From Rhodococcus sp. OK519 (GTDB lineage Bacteria > Actinomycetota > Actinomycetes > Mycobacteriales > Mycobacteriaceae): a DNA stretch of 64,000 nucleotides. The position numbers were made by a program, and so were the translations under genes. The stretch spans positions 124,001 through 188,000 of the forward strand of contig NZ_QAOW01000002.1 of the NCBI RefSeq assembly GCF_003051005.1, read 5' to 3'. A model generated the notes under the pieces. The model saw nothing but the letters and a program-made list of their open reading frames with translations, ran no database searches and was not told the DNA's origin. How positions within the stretch are numbered: position 1 is the first letter of the stretch; each line of letters begins with the position of its first letter. Of the stretch, positions 36,772 to 45,361 are shown one piece after another.

Positions 36772-37952
36772 CCGCGCACGATCCCGGAGGACATCTCGAT
36801 CCCACCAAACCGCAAGCGCTCGACGGCATCACGGTCGTCGACTTCACGCACGTCCTCGCGGGTCCGACGTGCACACGCATGCTCGCCGACGCGGGTGCAC
36901 GGGTGATCAAGATCGAGCGGCCCGGGACCGGCGACGACACCCGGCAGATGGGGCCGTTCGCGGACGACGGCAGTTCCGAGTACTACCGTCTCGCGAACAT
37001 CGGGAAGGAGAGCATCGCGCTCAACCTCAAGGACGCCGACGACTTGGCGCTGGTGCGGAACATGATCGCGCACGCGGACGTGGTGGTGGAGAACTTCCGG
37101 CCCGGAGTGATGGCGCATCTCGGGCTGGCGCTGGAAGACCTCGTCGCGCAGCATCCACGACTGGTCGCGTGTTCGGTGTCCGGGTTCGGCCAGTACGGTC
37201 CGATGCATCAGGAGTCGGCCTACGACACCGTGATTCAGGCGCTGTCGGGAATCATGGATGCCACCGGTTGGCCGGACGGACCGGCGACCCGGGTGGGAAC
37301 GTCCATCTCGGATATCACTGCCGGGATCATGGGCTACTGCGGCATCGTCACCGCGCTCGTCGCCCGCGAGCGCACCGGACGCGGCACGACGGTGGACATC
37401 GCGATGCTCGACAGCACGTTCTCGCTCATGGAGCACGGCCTGATGGATGCCCTCGGCCCGCGGGTTCGCCCGACGCGCCTGGGCAACCGGCATCCGTTCA
37501 TGTATCCGTTCGACACGTTCAACTGCAGCGACCGCCCCATCGCCATTGCCGTCGGCAACGATCACCTCTTCGAACTCATGTGTGGGGCAATGGGGCTCAC
37601 CGATCTTCCGTCGGACAGCCGGTTCGCCACGAACGTCGATCGCTGCGCCAATCATGCCGACCTCAAGACCGCGATGGAGAACGTGCTGGGTACCGACACC
37701 GGGGAGGCGTGGCGCGGACGCTTGATCGAGGCCGGTGTGCCGGTCGGTATCGTGCTCAACGTCGACGACACCCGCAAACTCGACCAGATCGCAGTACGCG
37801 GAATGATCAAGAACGTCGGAGGTTTCGACGTGCCGGGCACACCGCTCAAATTCGGCACGTGGGATTCGCTCGGATCCACCATCCCTTCACCGGAACTCGA
37901 CGACTGCGGCGACGCTATCCGCCGCGAGTTCGCAAACCGTCCCGATGCGTAA
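36768..37952 (+). CDS. frc: Class III CoA-transferase, probable formyl-CoA:oxalate CoA-transferase
   Basis: A 394-residue CAIB/BAIF family enzyme. N-terminal DFTHVLAGPTCTRMLAD and VIKIERPGTGDDTR are family signatures; the catalytic aspartate is in SAYDTVIQALSG. It transfers CoA from formyl-CoA to oxalate, supplying oxalyl-CoA to Oxc. ATG 36768 overlaps the oxc stop. Family members act on many acids, so the substrate rests on coupling to oxc. Confidence 0.85.
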   Translation: MTAHDPGGHLDPTKPQALDGITVVDFTHVLAGPTCTRMLADAGARVIKIERPGTGDDTRQMGPFADDGSSEYYRLANIGKESIALNLKDADDLALVRNMIAHADVVVENFRPGVMAHLGLALEDLVAQHPRLVACSVSGFGQYGPMHQESAYDTVIQALSGIMDATGWPDGPATRVGTSISDITAGIMGYCGIVTALVARERTGRGTTVDIAMLDSTFSLMEHGLMDALGPRVRPTRLGNRHPFMYPFDTFNCSDRPIAIAVGNDHLFELMCGAMGLTDLPSDSRFATNVDRCANHADLKTAMENVLGTDTGEAWRGRLIEAGVPVGIVLNVDDTRKLDQIAVRGMIKNVGGFDVPGTPLKFGTWDSLGSTIPSPELDDCGDAIRREFANRPDA

Positions 37953-37955
37953 TTG

Positions 37956-39392
37956 TCAACCGCGGGGTATCACGGTGACCGTGGCTTCCTGGCGGGCGTC
38001 CGGTGCACGCAACGTCAGGATGCGGGTGTCCGGGTTCCAGTCCGCGACACGCGCACCGTCGACGGTCGCGCCGTTCGGGAAGGTCCTTGCGGGGATGTAG
38101 ATCTCGGTGGGCGCCGTGATCGACAGGTTCGGTACGTAGGAGAACTCGAGGCGGCCGGCGGTCGCAGCCCAGGACGTGAATTCGCCCGCGATTGCCCGCG
38201 GATACGGCTTGTCAAGCGTCGCAACGAGGTTGCGCTCCGCGCCGTCCTCAGCGTAGGGGCCCCACGGGCCCGGATCGCGCGACCAGTAAGAGACACCCGC
38301 ACCCATCTCGCGGGCGGTGTCGTAGATCCGCTCGACGTAATCCAGGGCCCCGGGCAGCGTGGTGTCGAGTCCGAACTCCCCCAGAATGATCGGCGTGTTC
38401 CCCAGGTCTGCCGCAGTGCGCAGGACGTTGCCGCGCCAGGCGTCGATCGTCGCATCCACCTGAGTCCGGGAACTGCCGGTGTATCCGCCACCCAGGTCCA
38501 TCGGCAGCGGATAGATGTGCGGGCAGTATGCGATCCGCTGCTCGCCGTCGCGGGCGTCGTCGATCGGGCGCAGTCCGCTGGGCGTACCCCAGTTGGTGCC
38601 CATCGCCTGGGGCGCGACGCACACCCACGTGTCCTGGTCGACGGTACGGATCGCGTCGGACGTCTTCTGGTACAGAGCCGTCAGGGGCCCCGCCTCGAAC
38701 CCGGGGCCCTGCAGTGTGCCGCCGTACGGTTCGTTCATCAGATCGTAGGCCACCACCGCGGAATTGTCGGCGAATCGTTCGGCAACCGCGCGCCACGCGT
38801 TCGCGTAGTGGTCGGTGAGTTCGGGGTGTGCCCCGGTGGTGTTCCAGAAGTTGTCGAAGGCCCGCATCACGCCTGGCTCGAGGTAGTACATCTCCCACAT
38901 GTCGTTGTCGCCCACGGGAAGACCGTCGAGATAGGTCGCCCATGCCGGCGCGCCGTTACCGTTCTGCCCGCTCGGTGTGATCGCGCCCGAGTACAGGTCC
39001 TGATGCATGTCGAGCATGACGCTGTAGCCGCGGTCTGCATACCAGCCGACACGTTCCGCGACCCGGTCCAAGTACTCCTGGCTGTAAACGCCCGGCGCCG
39101 GTTCCACCGACCGCCACGAAATGAGGAACCGCACGAAGTTGGTGCCCATGTCGGTGTGCTCACGGTCGAGGTCGGCCTCGGTGAACGTCGGCATTCCGTC
39201 CGGCGTGCTCTTGGCGCTCGACGCGGTGTTGAACCCGTTGAGGATCAGCGATCGTCCAGCGTCGTCGGTGAGATACGCAGTGGCCGGCGCCGGGTCCGCG
39301 CGCAGCGCCGCACCGATTCCGCCGGCGAGAACCAGTGCCCCGACGGCCGCCAACGACAGCACCCACACACGCCCCACCGCTTCACCATTCAC
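37956..39392 (-). CDS. Endoglycoceramidase (GH5), EGCase II-like, secreted
   Basis: Hydrolyses the bond between the oligosaccharide and ceramide of glycosphingolipids. The 478-residue protein has an N-terminal hydrophobic signal region (VLSLAAVGALVLAGGIGAAL), a GH5 TIM barrel and a C-terminal beta-sandwich. The acid/base is the Glu of YDLMNEPYGG and the nucleophile the Glu of ILGEFGLDTT. Segments such as GFNTASSAKS and DMHQDLYSG match Rhodococcus EGCase II closely from memory. GTG 39390-39392 is chosen, TTG 39404 being an alternative. It stands alone, 3 nt from the convergent frc gene, with a palindromic element upstream. Confidence 0.92.
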   Translation of the reverse strand: MNGEAVGRVWVLSLAAVGALVLAGGIGAALRADPAPATAYLTDDAGRSLILNGFNTASSAKSTPDGMPTFTEADLDREHTDMGTNFVRFLISWRSVEPAPGVYSQEYLDRVAERVGWYADRGYSVMLDMHQDLYSGAITPSGQNGNGAPAWATYLDGLPVGDNDMWEMYYLEPGVMRAFDNFWNTTGAHPELTDHYANAWRAVAERFADNSAVVAYDLMNEPYGGTLQGPGFEAGPLTALYQKTSDAIRTVDQDTWVCVAPQAMGTNWGTPSGLRPIDDARDGEQRIAYCPHIYPLPMDLGGGYTGSSRTQVDATIDAWRGNVLRTAADLGNTPIILGEFGLDTTLPGALDYVERIYDTAREMGAGVSYWSRDPGPWGPYAEDGAERNLVATLDKPYPRAIAGEFTSWAATAGRLEFSYVPNLSITAPTEIYIPARTFPNGATVDGARVADWNPDTRILTLRAPDARQEATVTVIPRG

Positions 39393-39408
39393 TTTCGTAC
39401 GCAAACCT

Positions 39409-39420
39409 GGACGATCGTCC
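39409..39420. promoter_or_regulatory. Palindrome GGACGATCGTCC
   Basis: A perfect 12-bp palindrome 16 bp upstream of the endoglycoceramidase start and 24 bp upstream of the divergent gene at 39445. The same 12-mer occurs at 62568-62579. It is probably a TetR-type operator. Confidence 0.55.
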
Positions 39421-39444
39421 TATTTCCTGGGCTAATGTTGCGCC

Positions 39445-40032
39445 ATGTCTGTCCAGTCCGGGGCGTTTTCGGCAAGGCCATCGATTCAGCGGATCGGCGC
39501 GGGTCCGTGGCCCGCGACCGCAACCCTCGTCCTCGCGTCGATCGTCTTCGGCGTCTGGTCGATCACCGGCCGTATCCTGACGTTCAACCCGGAGTTACTG
39601 ATTCCCAGCGCGATCGGCCTGCCGTTCGGTATCCCCCCGTTGCGCCTGTACCCGCTCGGTGACACGACGTGGTCGTTCTGGTTGGTGGATGTCGTGGCCG
39701 CACTCGTGATGGTCGCGGTGGCGTGGGCCCAGTTGATCGGCGGCCGGCGGCGGCCATTCCTCGTGGGCCTGCTCGCGGCGGTCCTCGGCGTCGTGGTCGG
39801 CAACCTGATTCGAGTCGTGTTCCTCAGCTTCGAGACCCATCAGGGCCTGGGCACGTATGCGCTCGCGGTGCTGCTGGGCACAATCGTGTCAGCGCTATGG
39901 GGTGCGGTTGTCGGCCTGCCGGTCGGGCTGGCGCATCTGCTCGACCGGCGTCTGCGGCGGCCCGCAGAGCCGGCTCCGCCGGCTCCGCCGGCCCGCCCCG
40001 CACGACGTCCAGCGAGGGCCGGAGCGCGCTGA
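39445..40032 (+). CDS. Four-helix membrane protein with Pro/Ala/Arg tail
   Basis: A 195-residue membrane protein with hydrophobic segments near residues 24-42, 78-96, 103-122 and 134-156, and a basic Pro/Ala tail (PAPPAPPARPARRPARAG). No family is recognised. It is divergent from the endoglycoceramidase gene with a shared 50-bp promoter region, so it may be co-regulated through the palindrome at 39409. ATG 39445 lacks a clear Shine-Dalgarno sequence, so leaderless translation is possible. Confidence 0.72.
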   Translation: MSVQSGAFSARPSIQRIGAGPWPATATLVLASIVFGVWSITGRILTFNPELLIPSAIGLPFGIPPLRLYPLGDTTWSFWLVDVVAALVMVAVAWAQLIGGRRRPFLVGLLAAVLGVVVGNLIRVVFLSFETHQGLGTYALAVLLGTIVSALWGAVVGLPVGLAHLLDRRLRRPAEPAPPAPPARPARRPARAGAR

Positions 40033-40037
40033 TCAGT

Positions 40038-40352
40038 TCAGCGGCCGTCCAGGACGTCGAGCAGTGCCCGAAGCACCTCGATCTCGTCCCGCAACTTGTC
40101 GATGCCGCTGTCGGTGATCCGGATCCACGATCGGGTACGCCGCCCCGTGTACTCCCGGTGCACCTCGATGCACCCCGCGCCGATCAGGACGTCGAGGTGG
40201 CGCCCGAGGTTGCCGTCGGTGAGACCCAGACCGTCTCGTATGAAGACGAAACTGACCTCCTCGGCGTCACCGAGCATCGACAGGATGGCGAGTCGCGTCT
40301 TCTGGTGAACGATTTCGTCGAGTCCGACGACACGACGTTGAGCGCTATCCAA
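40038..40352 (-). CDS. Winged-helix transcriptional regulator
   Basis: A 104-residue regulator of the ArsR/MarR-like HTH_34 type: recognition region FIRDGLGLTDGNLGRHLDVL, wing EVHREYTGRRTRSWIRIT, and a C-terminal helix likely to form the dimer. TTG 40350-40352 overlaps the upstream membrane-protein gene by 8 bp, so the two are translationally coupled. A 23-bp palindrome at the head of this operon is its likely operator. Confidence 0.85.
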   Translation of the reverse strand: MDSAQRRVVGLDEIVHQKTRLAILSMLGDAEEVSFVFIRDGLGLTDGNLGRHLDVLIGAGCIEVHREYTGRRTRSWIRITDSGIDKLRDEIEVLRALLDVLDGR

Positions 40353-40946
40353 CCCGCGCCAACTCCTCCGACTCGGCGAGATAGCCGAGAACTCCGATCG
40401 CCGACACGATTGCCCCGAACGACGCCGTCACTACGCCCGTGACTACGGGATCTTCGATCATGTTGACGGACAACACCAAACGGATCGGCTCCGGAGCGAC
40501 GACCAGCCCGAGCACCGATCCCGCCGCTGCCGTCACCCACAGGCGTTGGCGACGCTCCCGCCAGCCGAACACCCCGAATCCCGCAGCGAGCAGTGGCAGA
40601 GCGCCGACGACGGACGCGGCGACGAGGATCCACGGGATCGCGACGACCGACACAACGGCCGCGGCCGTGTGTACCCGATCCGCCTGCCCCGCAAACCGAT
40701 CCGGTCAGCGCGCCGGGACATCACTACCGCCAGCAGCACGAAGGCGATCGGAATCGCAAGCCCGGACACGAGCACCGGCGGACTGCTACCGCCGAACATC
40801 TGCCCCAGCCCGATCACCGACGCCGCGGCACCCAGGATCAGCAGATTCGTCGAATCGACTCGGCGGCGCAGAGTTCCGGCGCGGGTGGCATCCGCCGTCG
40901 CGAGAACCGACGGGATCGGGCAGTAGTCCGCTCCTTGTCCGGTCAT
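40345..40946 (-). pseudogene. Frameshifted membrane-protein gene (two overlapping frames)
   Basis: The first part starts at ATG 40944-40946 (MTGQGADYCPIP) and encodes two hydrophobic segments, then loses its character after MSRRADR. The natural continuation (FAGQADRVHTAAAVVSVVAIPW onward, with three further hydrophobic segments) is in another frame ending at 40345. The switch falls near 40705-40720, around a repeated CGG-AT-CGG sequence; removing 5 nt there or adding 1 restores one continuous protein of about 200 residues. It may be a real lesion, phase variation or a sequencing error. A fully functional pair of overlapping genes is less likely. Confidence 0.65.
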
Positions 40947-40949
40947 GGC

Positions 40950-40972
40950 ATCACTCTGCAGTGCAGAGTGAT
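40950..40972. promoter_or_regulatory. 23-bp perfect palindrome, operator of the membrane-protein/regulator operon
   Basis: Arms ATCACTCTGCA and TGCAGAGTGAT flank a single central G. It begins 3 bp before the ATG at 40946 and ends about 50 bp before the divergent gene at 41022, so it can control both. Confidence 0.8.
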
Positions 40973-41021
40973 GGTTGTCAATGATCGCGTCAGGCCACCC
41001 GAGCATGAGAGCCTCACGTGC

Positions 41022-41966
41022 ATGGGGAGAAATATCAGTTGGCCGATACTCGATCGCGGCACACGCTTGTGGTGGCGCACCGTCGGCAGGCGGATCGATC
41101 TCGATGCCGAGCACGCGTGGCTGGCCGCGCCGGTCTCGGCTCGCGGCGCCGTCGGCGATCGTTGGCTTCCCGCCGAGGCGGAACGCATCGGCGGCGGGCT
41201 CATCCGCGACGGAGAATCTGAGAACGGTGGATCCGAGAACGGTGGATCCGAGAACGGTGGATCCGAGAACGGACTGTTGCCGAGCCTGGATGCCCTGGCC
41301 GGCCCGGGCTTCGATCCGACAGCCGTGCATCCAGCCATCCGCGGCTTCTACGAGCACACGTCGTCGTGGCGGATGGATGCCTGGACCAAGTGGTCGCGCG
41401 GTTTCGCCGGACCGGGCGCGCTGATCGAGTCGATGTACGGCAAACGGCTACAACAACTTGCGCTGCCGGTCGACTCGCTGGCGGTAGCCCACGGGGTGGA
41501 CAGTGAGATCGTTGCGATCGTCGGCCCCGACGGCACACACGCCGGATCCGCCTGGCTTCGCACCCTCCGACGAACCGGCGACTTCATGTTCAGCGGCTAC
41601 TACCGCGTCGGCAGGTTGCCCGGACACGAACAACCCAGCGTGCACGTCAGCTTCCCGCTCGAGCAGGGCAACGTGCAGGTGTACCTCCGCCCGACCAACG
41701 GGCCGGACGGTTCCATGACACTGTCGTCGCCGCCGGGCGATTTCGGCGACGACGGCGCATACGTGACCGTGATCGACGGAGGACGCACCTACGCCGCCCG
41801 CGTGCCGGTCCATGAGGAGTTCCACCTCTATGTCGACGACGAGGGGGTTGCCCGCACCGATCATGTCCTGAAGATGTGGGGTGCCACGGCCGTTCGATTG
41901 CACTACCGACTGGTGCCCGCCGATGCCGACCGACCCCGGACGCCGCGGACGCTCATCGCCGATTGA
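41022..41966 (+). CDS. Protein of unknown function with ENGGS minisatellite
   Basis: A 314-residue soluble protein of no recognised family. The N-terminal part is Trp/Arg-rich, then comes SENGG repeated almost four times (residues 67-84) as a hydrophilic linker, then a beta-rich domain (VQVYLRPTNGPDGSMTLSSP and onward). ATG 41022 has only a weak binding site; the frame is open upstream. It is divergent from the frameshifted membrane-protein gene across the 23-bp palindrome. Confidence 0.7.
   Translation: MGRNISWPILDRGTRLWWRTVGRRIDLDAEHAWLAAPVSARGAVGDRWLPAEAERIGGGLIRDGESENGGSENGGSENGGSENGLLPSLDALAGPGFDPTAVHPAIRGFYEHTSSWRMDAWTKWSRGFAGPGALIESMYGKRLQQLALPVDSLAVAHGVDSEIVAIVGPDGTHAGSAWLRTLRRTGDFMFSGYYRVGRLPGHEQPSVHVSFPLEQGNVQVYLRPTNGPDGSMTLSSPPGDFGDDGAYVTVIDGGRTYAARVPVHEEFHLYVDDEGVARTDHVLKMWGATAVRLHYRLVPADADRPRTPRTLIAD
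41220..41272 (+). repeat. 15-bp in-frame minisatellite
   Basis: Three exact copies of GAGAACGGTGGATCC followed by eight bases of a fourth. Each unit encodes ENGGS, so copy-number change alters linker length without frameshift. Confidence 0.92.
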
Positions 41967-42042
41967 CGACGAGCGTTCGCGTGCTGGTGCCGGGGAAGAG
42001 AGCCCCGGTGCCGCAGCCGACAGATCCGGCCATCGAATCAGA

Positions 42043-42987
42043 TCAGATTGTGCGCGCGAGAGCCCTTTTCAAGCCGAGATGCATGTCCTCACGCGTGCGA
42101 TCCGACACCGGCACCCCGGGAAATCCGTTGGATCCGTGGAAGGTTCCCGGACGGTGATGCAACTCGACGGGGACACCCGCTCGCATCAGACGCAGGGCGT
42201 ACTCGATGGCCTCGTCGCGCAGCGGATCCAGTTCGTTGGCCGAGATCCACGCCGGCGGGAGTCCCGAGACGTCGACAGCGCGCGCTGCGGCCGCGTACGG
42301 GGGTGTCTCCGCCGATCGATCCCCGAGGTAGAAATCCCATCCGAGGACTGCCTGCCCGTGCGTCCACAGCGGCGTATCGACGAATTCGCGGACCGAATGC
42401 GTCTCCAAGCGGTCGTCGAGCATCGGGTTGTCCAGCAGCTGGTACGCGAGCCGCGGGCCGTCCTCGTCGCGCACCCGGAGCGCGAGGGCCGCCGCGAGTC
42501 CGGCGCCGGCGCTGATACCTCCGACGGCCAGCCGCGCGGGATCCACGCCCAGTTCGTCGCCGTGCGCCGCTACCCACGTCAGCGCGGCGAAGCAGTCGTC
42601 GAGTCCGGCCGGGTAGGGGTGCTCGGGCGCCAGCCGATACTCGACGCTGACGACGACGCAACCGACGACGTCCGCGATCTCGACGCAGGCGCGCTCGGAC
42701 GCCTCGATCTCGCCGAAGACGTAGCCACCCCCGTGGAACCACACCAGCGCACCTGCCCCCGACTGCGCCGCGCCGGGGGTATAGATGCGGACGGGCACAT
42801 TCGGTGCGCCCGCGGGACCCGCAACGAGCCGGTCGACAACGGCCATGTCGCGCGGCCGCACGACCGCCGCAGCGAGCTCGCGCGCGCGAATCCGCTGCCG
42901 CTCGCGGAAGGCGACCGGTTCGGCGATGTCCACCTGAGGGAGCGCCGGGATCAGCGTACGAAGCTCGGGGTGGATGCGATCGATCAA
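42043..42987 (-). CDS. Alpha/beta-hydrolase, HSL-family esterase
   Basis: A 314-residue esterase of the hormone-sensitive-lipase family. The oxyanion-hole motif HGGGYVFG, nucleophile elbow GISAGAG, a catalytic Asp in ANELDPLRDE and His in PGTFHGSNG are in place. TTG 42985-42987 has AGGAG 6 nt upstream. It lies downstream of the BVMO gene on the same strand (163-bp gap) and may cleave the ester or lactone that the BVMO makes. Confidence 0.9.
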   Translation of the reverse strand: MIDRIHPELRTLIPALPQVDIAEPVAFRERQRIRARELAAAVVRPRDMAVVDRLVAGPAGAPNVPVRIYTPGAAQSGAGALVWFHGGGYVFGEIEASERACVEIADVVGCVVVSVEYRLAPEHPYPAGLDDCFAALTWVAAHGDELGVDPARLAVGGISAGAGLAAALALRVRDEDGPRLAYQLLDNPMLDDRLETHSVREFVDTPLWTHGQAVLGWDFYLGDRSAETPPYAAAARAVDVSGLPPAWISANELDPLRDEAIEYALRLMRAGVPVELHHRPGTFHGSNGFPGVPVSDRTREDMHLGLKRALARTI

Positions 42988-43150
42988 CGCAGGCTCCTGG
43001 TGTCTCGGAACGGCACATACTGAGCGATGACGCTGCAGTTCGACATGATCCAGGGTAAGAACGGACATCGCGACGCGGAACCGGTGCGCCCACCGAGCGG
43101 GACGGCCGGGCGGCAGCGCTGGCGTGCGGAACCCACCCGGCTCACGGGGA

Positions 43151-45085
43151 CTATCGAAGAACGAAGTGCTCCTCGATCGGCGTCCGGTGCTGCTGCCACA
43201 CGTCGACCAGTCGCCACGGGCTGGCGACGATCACCCGTCCGCTGCCGTTGCGGTAGTAGGTGTGTGCGTTCGGGGTGTGCCGCCACACGGTGTCCTCCAT
43301 CGCCCGGTCGATGTCGGCGATGTACGCGTCGTAGGCCTCCCGGGTCGGTTCGAGCGTGCGGGCGCCGCGTTCGGCGAGCAGGTGCAGGCACTCGACGATG
43401 TAGTGCACGGCCACCTCGATGCCGAAGTTGTTGCCGGCGCCGTGGCTCGGATTGGTGTTGGGCGCCGACGTGATGAACAGGTTCGGGAAGCCCGGGACGG
43501 TGCCACCGCGGTACGCCCTCGGGTTGCCGGACCACTCGTCGACCAGGGTGCGGCCGTCGCGTCCGCGAATGTCCATGGTGGACAGAAAGTCCAGATGGAA
43601 CCCGGTGGCGTACACGATGACGTCCACCTCGACCAGATCGCCGTCCGGGGTGACGATGCCCTCCGGGACGATACGGGCGGGCTCCGCGACCAGGACGTCG
43701 ACGTGCTCGCGCGCGAGCGCCGGGTAGTAGCCGCCGGGATCTCGGATGATGCGCTTACCGAACGGCGCGAAGTCCGGTGTTACCTTCGCGGCCAGTTCGG
43801 ATCCGGCACCGAACGTCCGGTCGATGTAGGCGAGGCAGTCCTGCAGCAGCATGTCGTTGGCACGCGAGATCGACAGGTGCGTCGACGCCCACTCGGGGTC
43901 CACGATCACCACCGGGTAGGCGCTGTCCGCCGATCCCCAGAACGCCTTGAGACGCAGCCAGTTCGCGTAAAACGGCACGTGCCGCGAGAGCCACCGGTGG
44001 TACTCGGGAACGTCGTCACTGTCCCGCTTGCGTGGCGCCACCCAATGCGGCTGACGCTGGAACAGCGTCAGGTGCGCGACGTCGCCGGCTATCGAGTCGA
44101 CGATCTGCGCCGAGGTGCATCCGGCGCCGATCACCGCGACCCGCTTGCCGGTGAGGTCGAGCGCCGGGTCCCACTCACCCGAGTGGACGCTGATCCCGGC
44201 GAAGGACTCTCGGCCCTCGACCCGGGGAAACTGCGGGCGGTTGAGGTAGCCCAGCGCGGTGATCACGGCCGCGGCATGCGTCACCGATCTAGTGCCGTCC
44301 GTAGACCGCGTGTGGACATTCCAGCGGTATGCCTTTTCGTCCCAGACGAGCGACTCGACCTCGGTGCCGAACCGGGTGTGCTCCCGGATCCCGTGTCTGT
44401 CGGCGACGTCACGCAGGTAGTCCTCGTACTCACCACCCTTGGGGTAGTAACTGGTCCAATCGGGGTTCAGCTCGGAGGAAAGCGAGTAGTACGACGACGG
44501 GGTGTCGACACCGACGCCCGGATAGTTCTGGATGAGCCAGGTGCCGCCGAGATCGTCGTTACGCTCGAGGAGCTCGTACGAAATCCCCTCGCGCGCAGCC
44601 GTGAGCGCGGCTGCGATGCCCGCAAGACCACCTCCGACGATGGCCAGATCGAGGGTGGCCGGGAGCGGCGTCGTACGGGGAAGGACGGGCTGCGCGGGGT
44701 GGAAGCCACCCTGCTCGGCCAGCATCGGCAGGAACTCGTCACCGAGCACTACGCCCAGCGCCAGCGGAACGAGTCGCGCGAACAGGTCCGAATCGTCCGG
44801 CGCGAGGCCTGCGACCTGCTCGTCCGCGGCGAGCGCCGCGGCGAGTTCGCCGACGATCGCGTCGACGGTGTCGGAATCGGCGACGCCCGCCATTTCGGGC
44901 GCGTCCGGGACGTGTGAGATCGCGTCGGCGTAGCGGTCGAGGACGCCGGTGTCCCCGGTGACCTGCGCGAGGACGGCCAGCAGGACGCCCGGATCGGCTC
45001 GTCGAAGATGGTTGACCAGCAGGTCGGGGTCCACCCGAGACCGATCGTCGCCATCGATCAGCGGGACAGCGGTACTGGAAGTCAT
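43151..45085 (-). CDS. Flavin-containing Baeyer-Villiger monooxygenase (large form)
   Basis: A 644-residue class B flavoprotein monooxygenase converting ketones to esters or lactones with NADPH and O2. It has an N-terminal extension of about 140 residues, then FAD motif GGGLAG, the BVMO fingerprint as FAGISVHSGEWDP (residue D where P is usual), and NADPH motif GAGCTSAQ. Size and extension resemble steroid/cyclic-ketone BVMOs. ATG 45085 has AAGGAGA upstream. It is divergent from an SDR; a TetR-type motif lies in the intergenic region. Confidence 0.92.
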   Translation of the reverse strand: MTSSTAVPLIDGDDRSRVDPDLLVNHLRRADPGVLLAVLAQVTGDTGVLDRYADAISHVPDAPEMAGVADSDTVDAIVGELAAALAADEQVAGLAPDDSDLFARLVPLALGVVLGDEFLPMLAEQGGFHPAQPVLPRTTPLPATLDLAIVGGGLAGIAAALTAAREGISYELLERNDDLGGTWLIQNYPGVGVDTPSSYYSLSSELNPDWTSYYPKGGEYEDYLRDVADRHGIREHTRFGTEVESLVWDEKAYRWNVHTRSTDGTRSVTHAAAVITALGYLNRPQFPRVEGRESFAGISVHSGEWDPALDLTGKRVAVIGAGCTSAQIVDSIAGDVAHLTLFQRQPHWVAPRKRDSDDVPEYHRWLSRHVPFYANWLRLKAFWGSADSAYPVVIVDPEWASTHLSISRANDMLLQDCLAYIDRTFGAGSELAAKVTPDFAPFGKRIIRDPGGYYPALAREHVDVLVAEPARIVPEGIVTPDGDLVEVDVIVYATGFHLDFLSTMDIRGRDGRTLVDEWSGNPRAYRGGTVPGFPNLFITSAPNTNPSHGAGNNFGIEVAVHYIVECLHLLAERGARTLEPTREAYDAYIADIDRAMEDTVWRHTPNAHTYYRNGSGRVIVASPWRLVDVWQQHRTPIEEHFVLR

Positions 45086-45226
45086 AGGAATCTCCTTGCA
45101 GGCCCGGCATTCCGAGGCCGGGAGTCGGGAAAGTGCCGATGAAGCTCGCGCATCCGGTGCACGGCGATGTGTTCCGGGACAGTAGGCGACCAAACCGAGC
45201 CTGTCCATACCGATATCCCATTTAGC

Positions 45227-45244
45227 AGACTCTCAGTCTAGTTG
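45227..45244. promoter_or_regulatory. Putative TetR operator between the BVMO and SDR genes
   Basis: AGACTCTCAGTCTAGTTG contains the inverted repeat AGACT-CTC-AGTCT and matches the site at 47843-47860 in 14 of 18 positions. Confidence 0.6.
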
Positions 45245-45361
45245 TTTGCTCAAACGTCTACCGGAGACTGCTTCCGTGAGCTACCGTCCGACTCGTCCCC
45301 GCTGCACCGGACGCGCGACGCACACCTTTGCGCGCCACCCCGACGAAAGGCGTTGCCGGCC

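Noticed and set aside
42089-43093. 334-codon minus-strand frame overlapping the esterase at 42043
   Set aside because: An Arg/Gly-rich shadow frame of the HSL esterase, with no motif.
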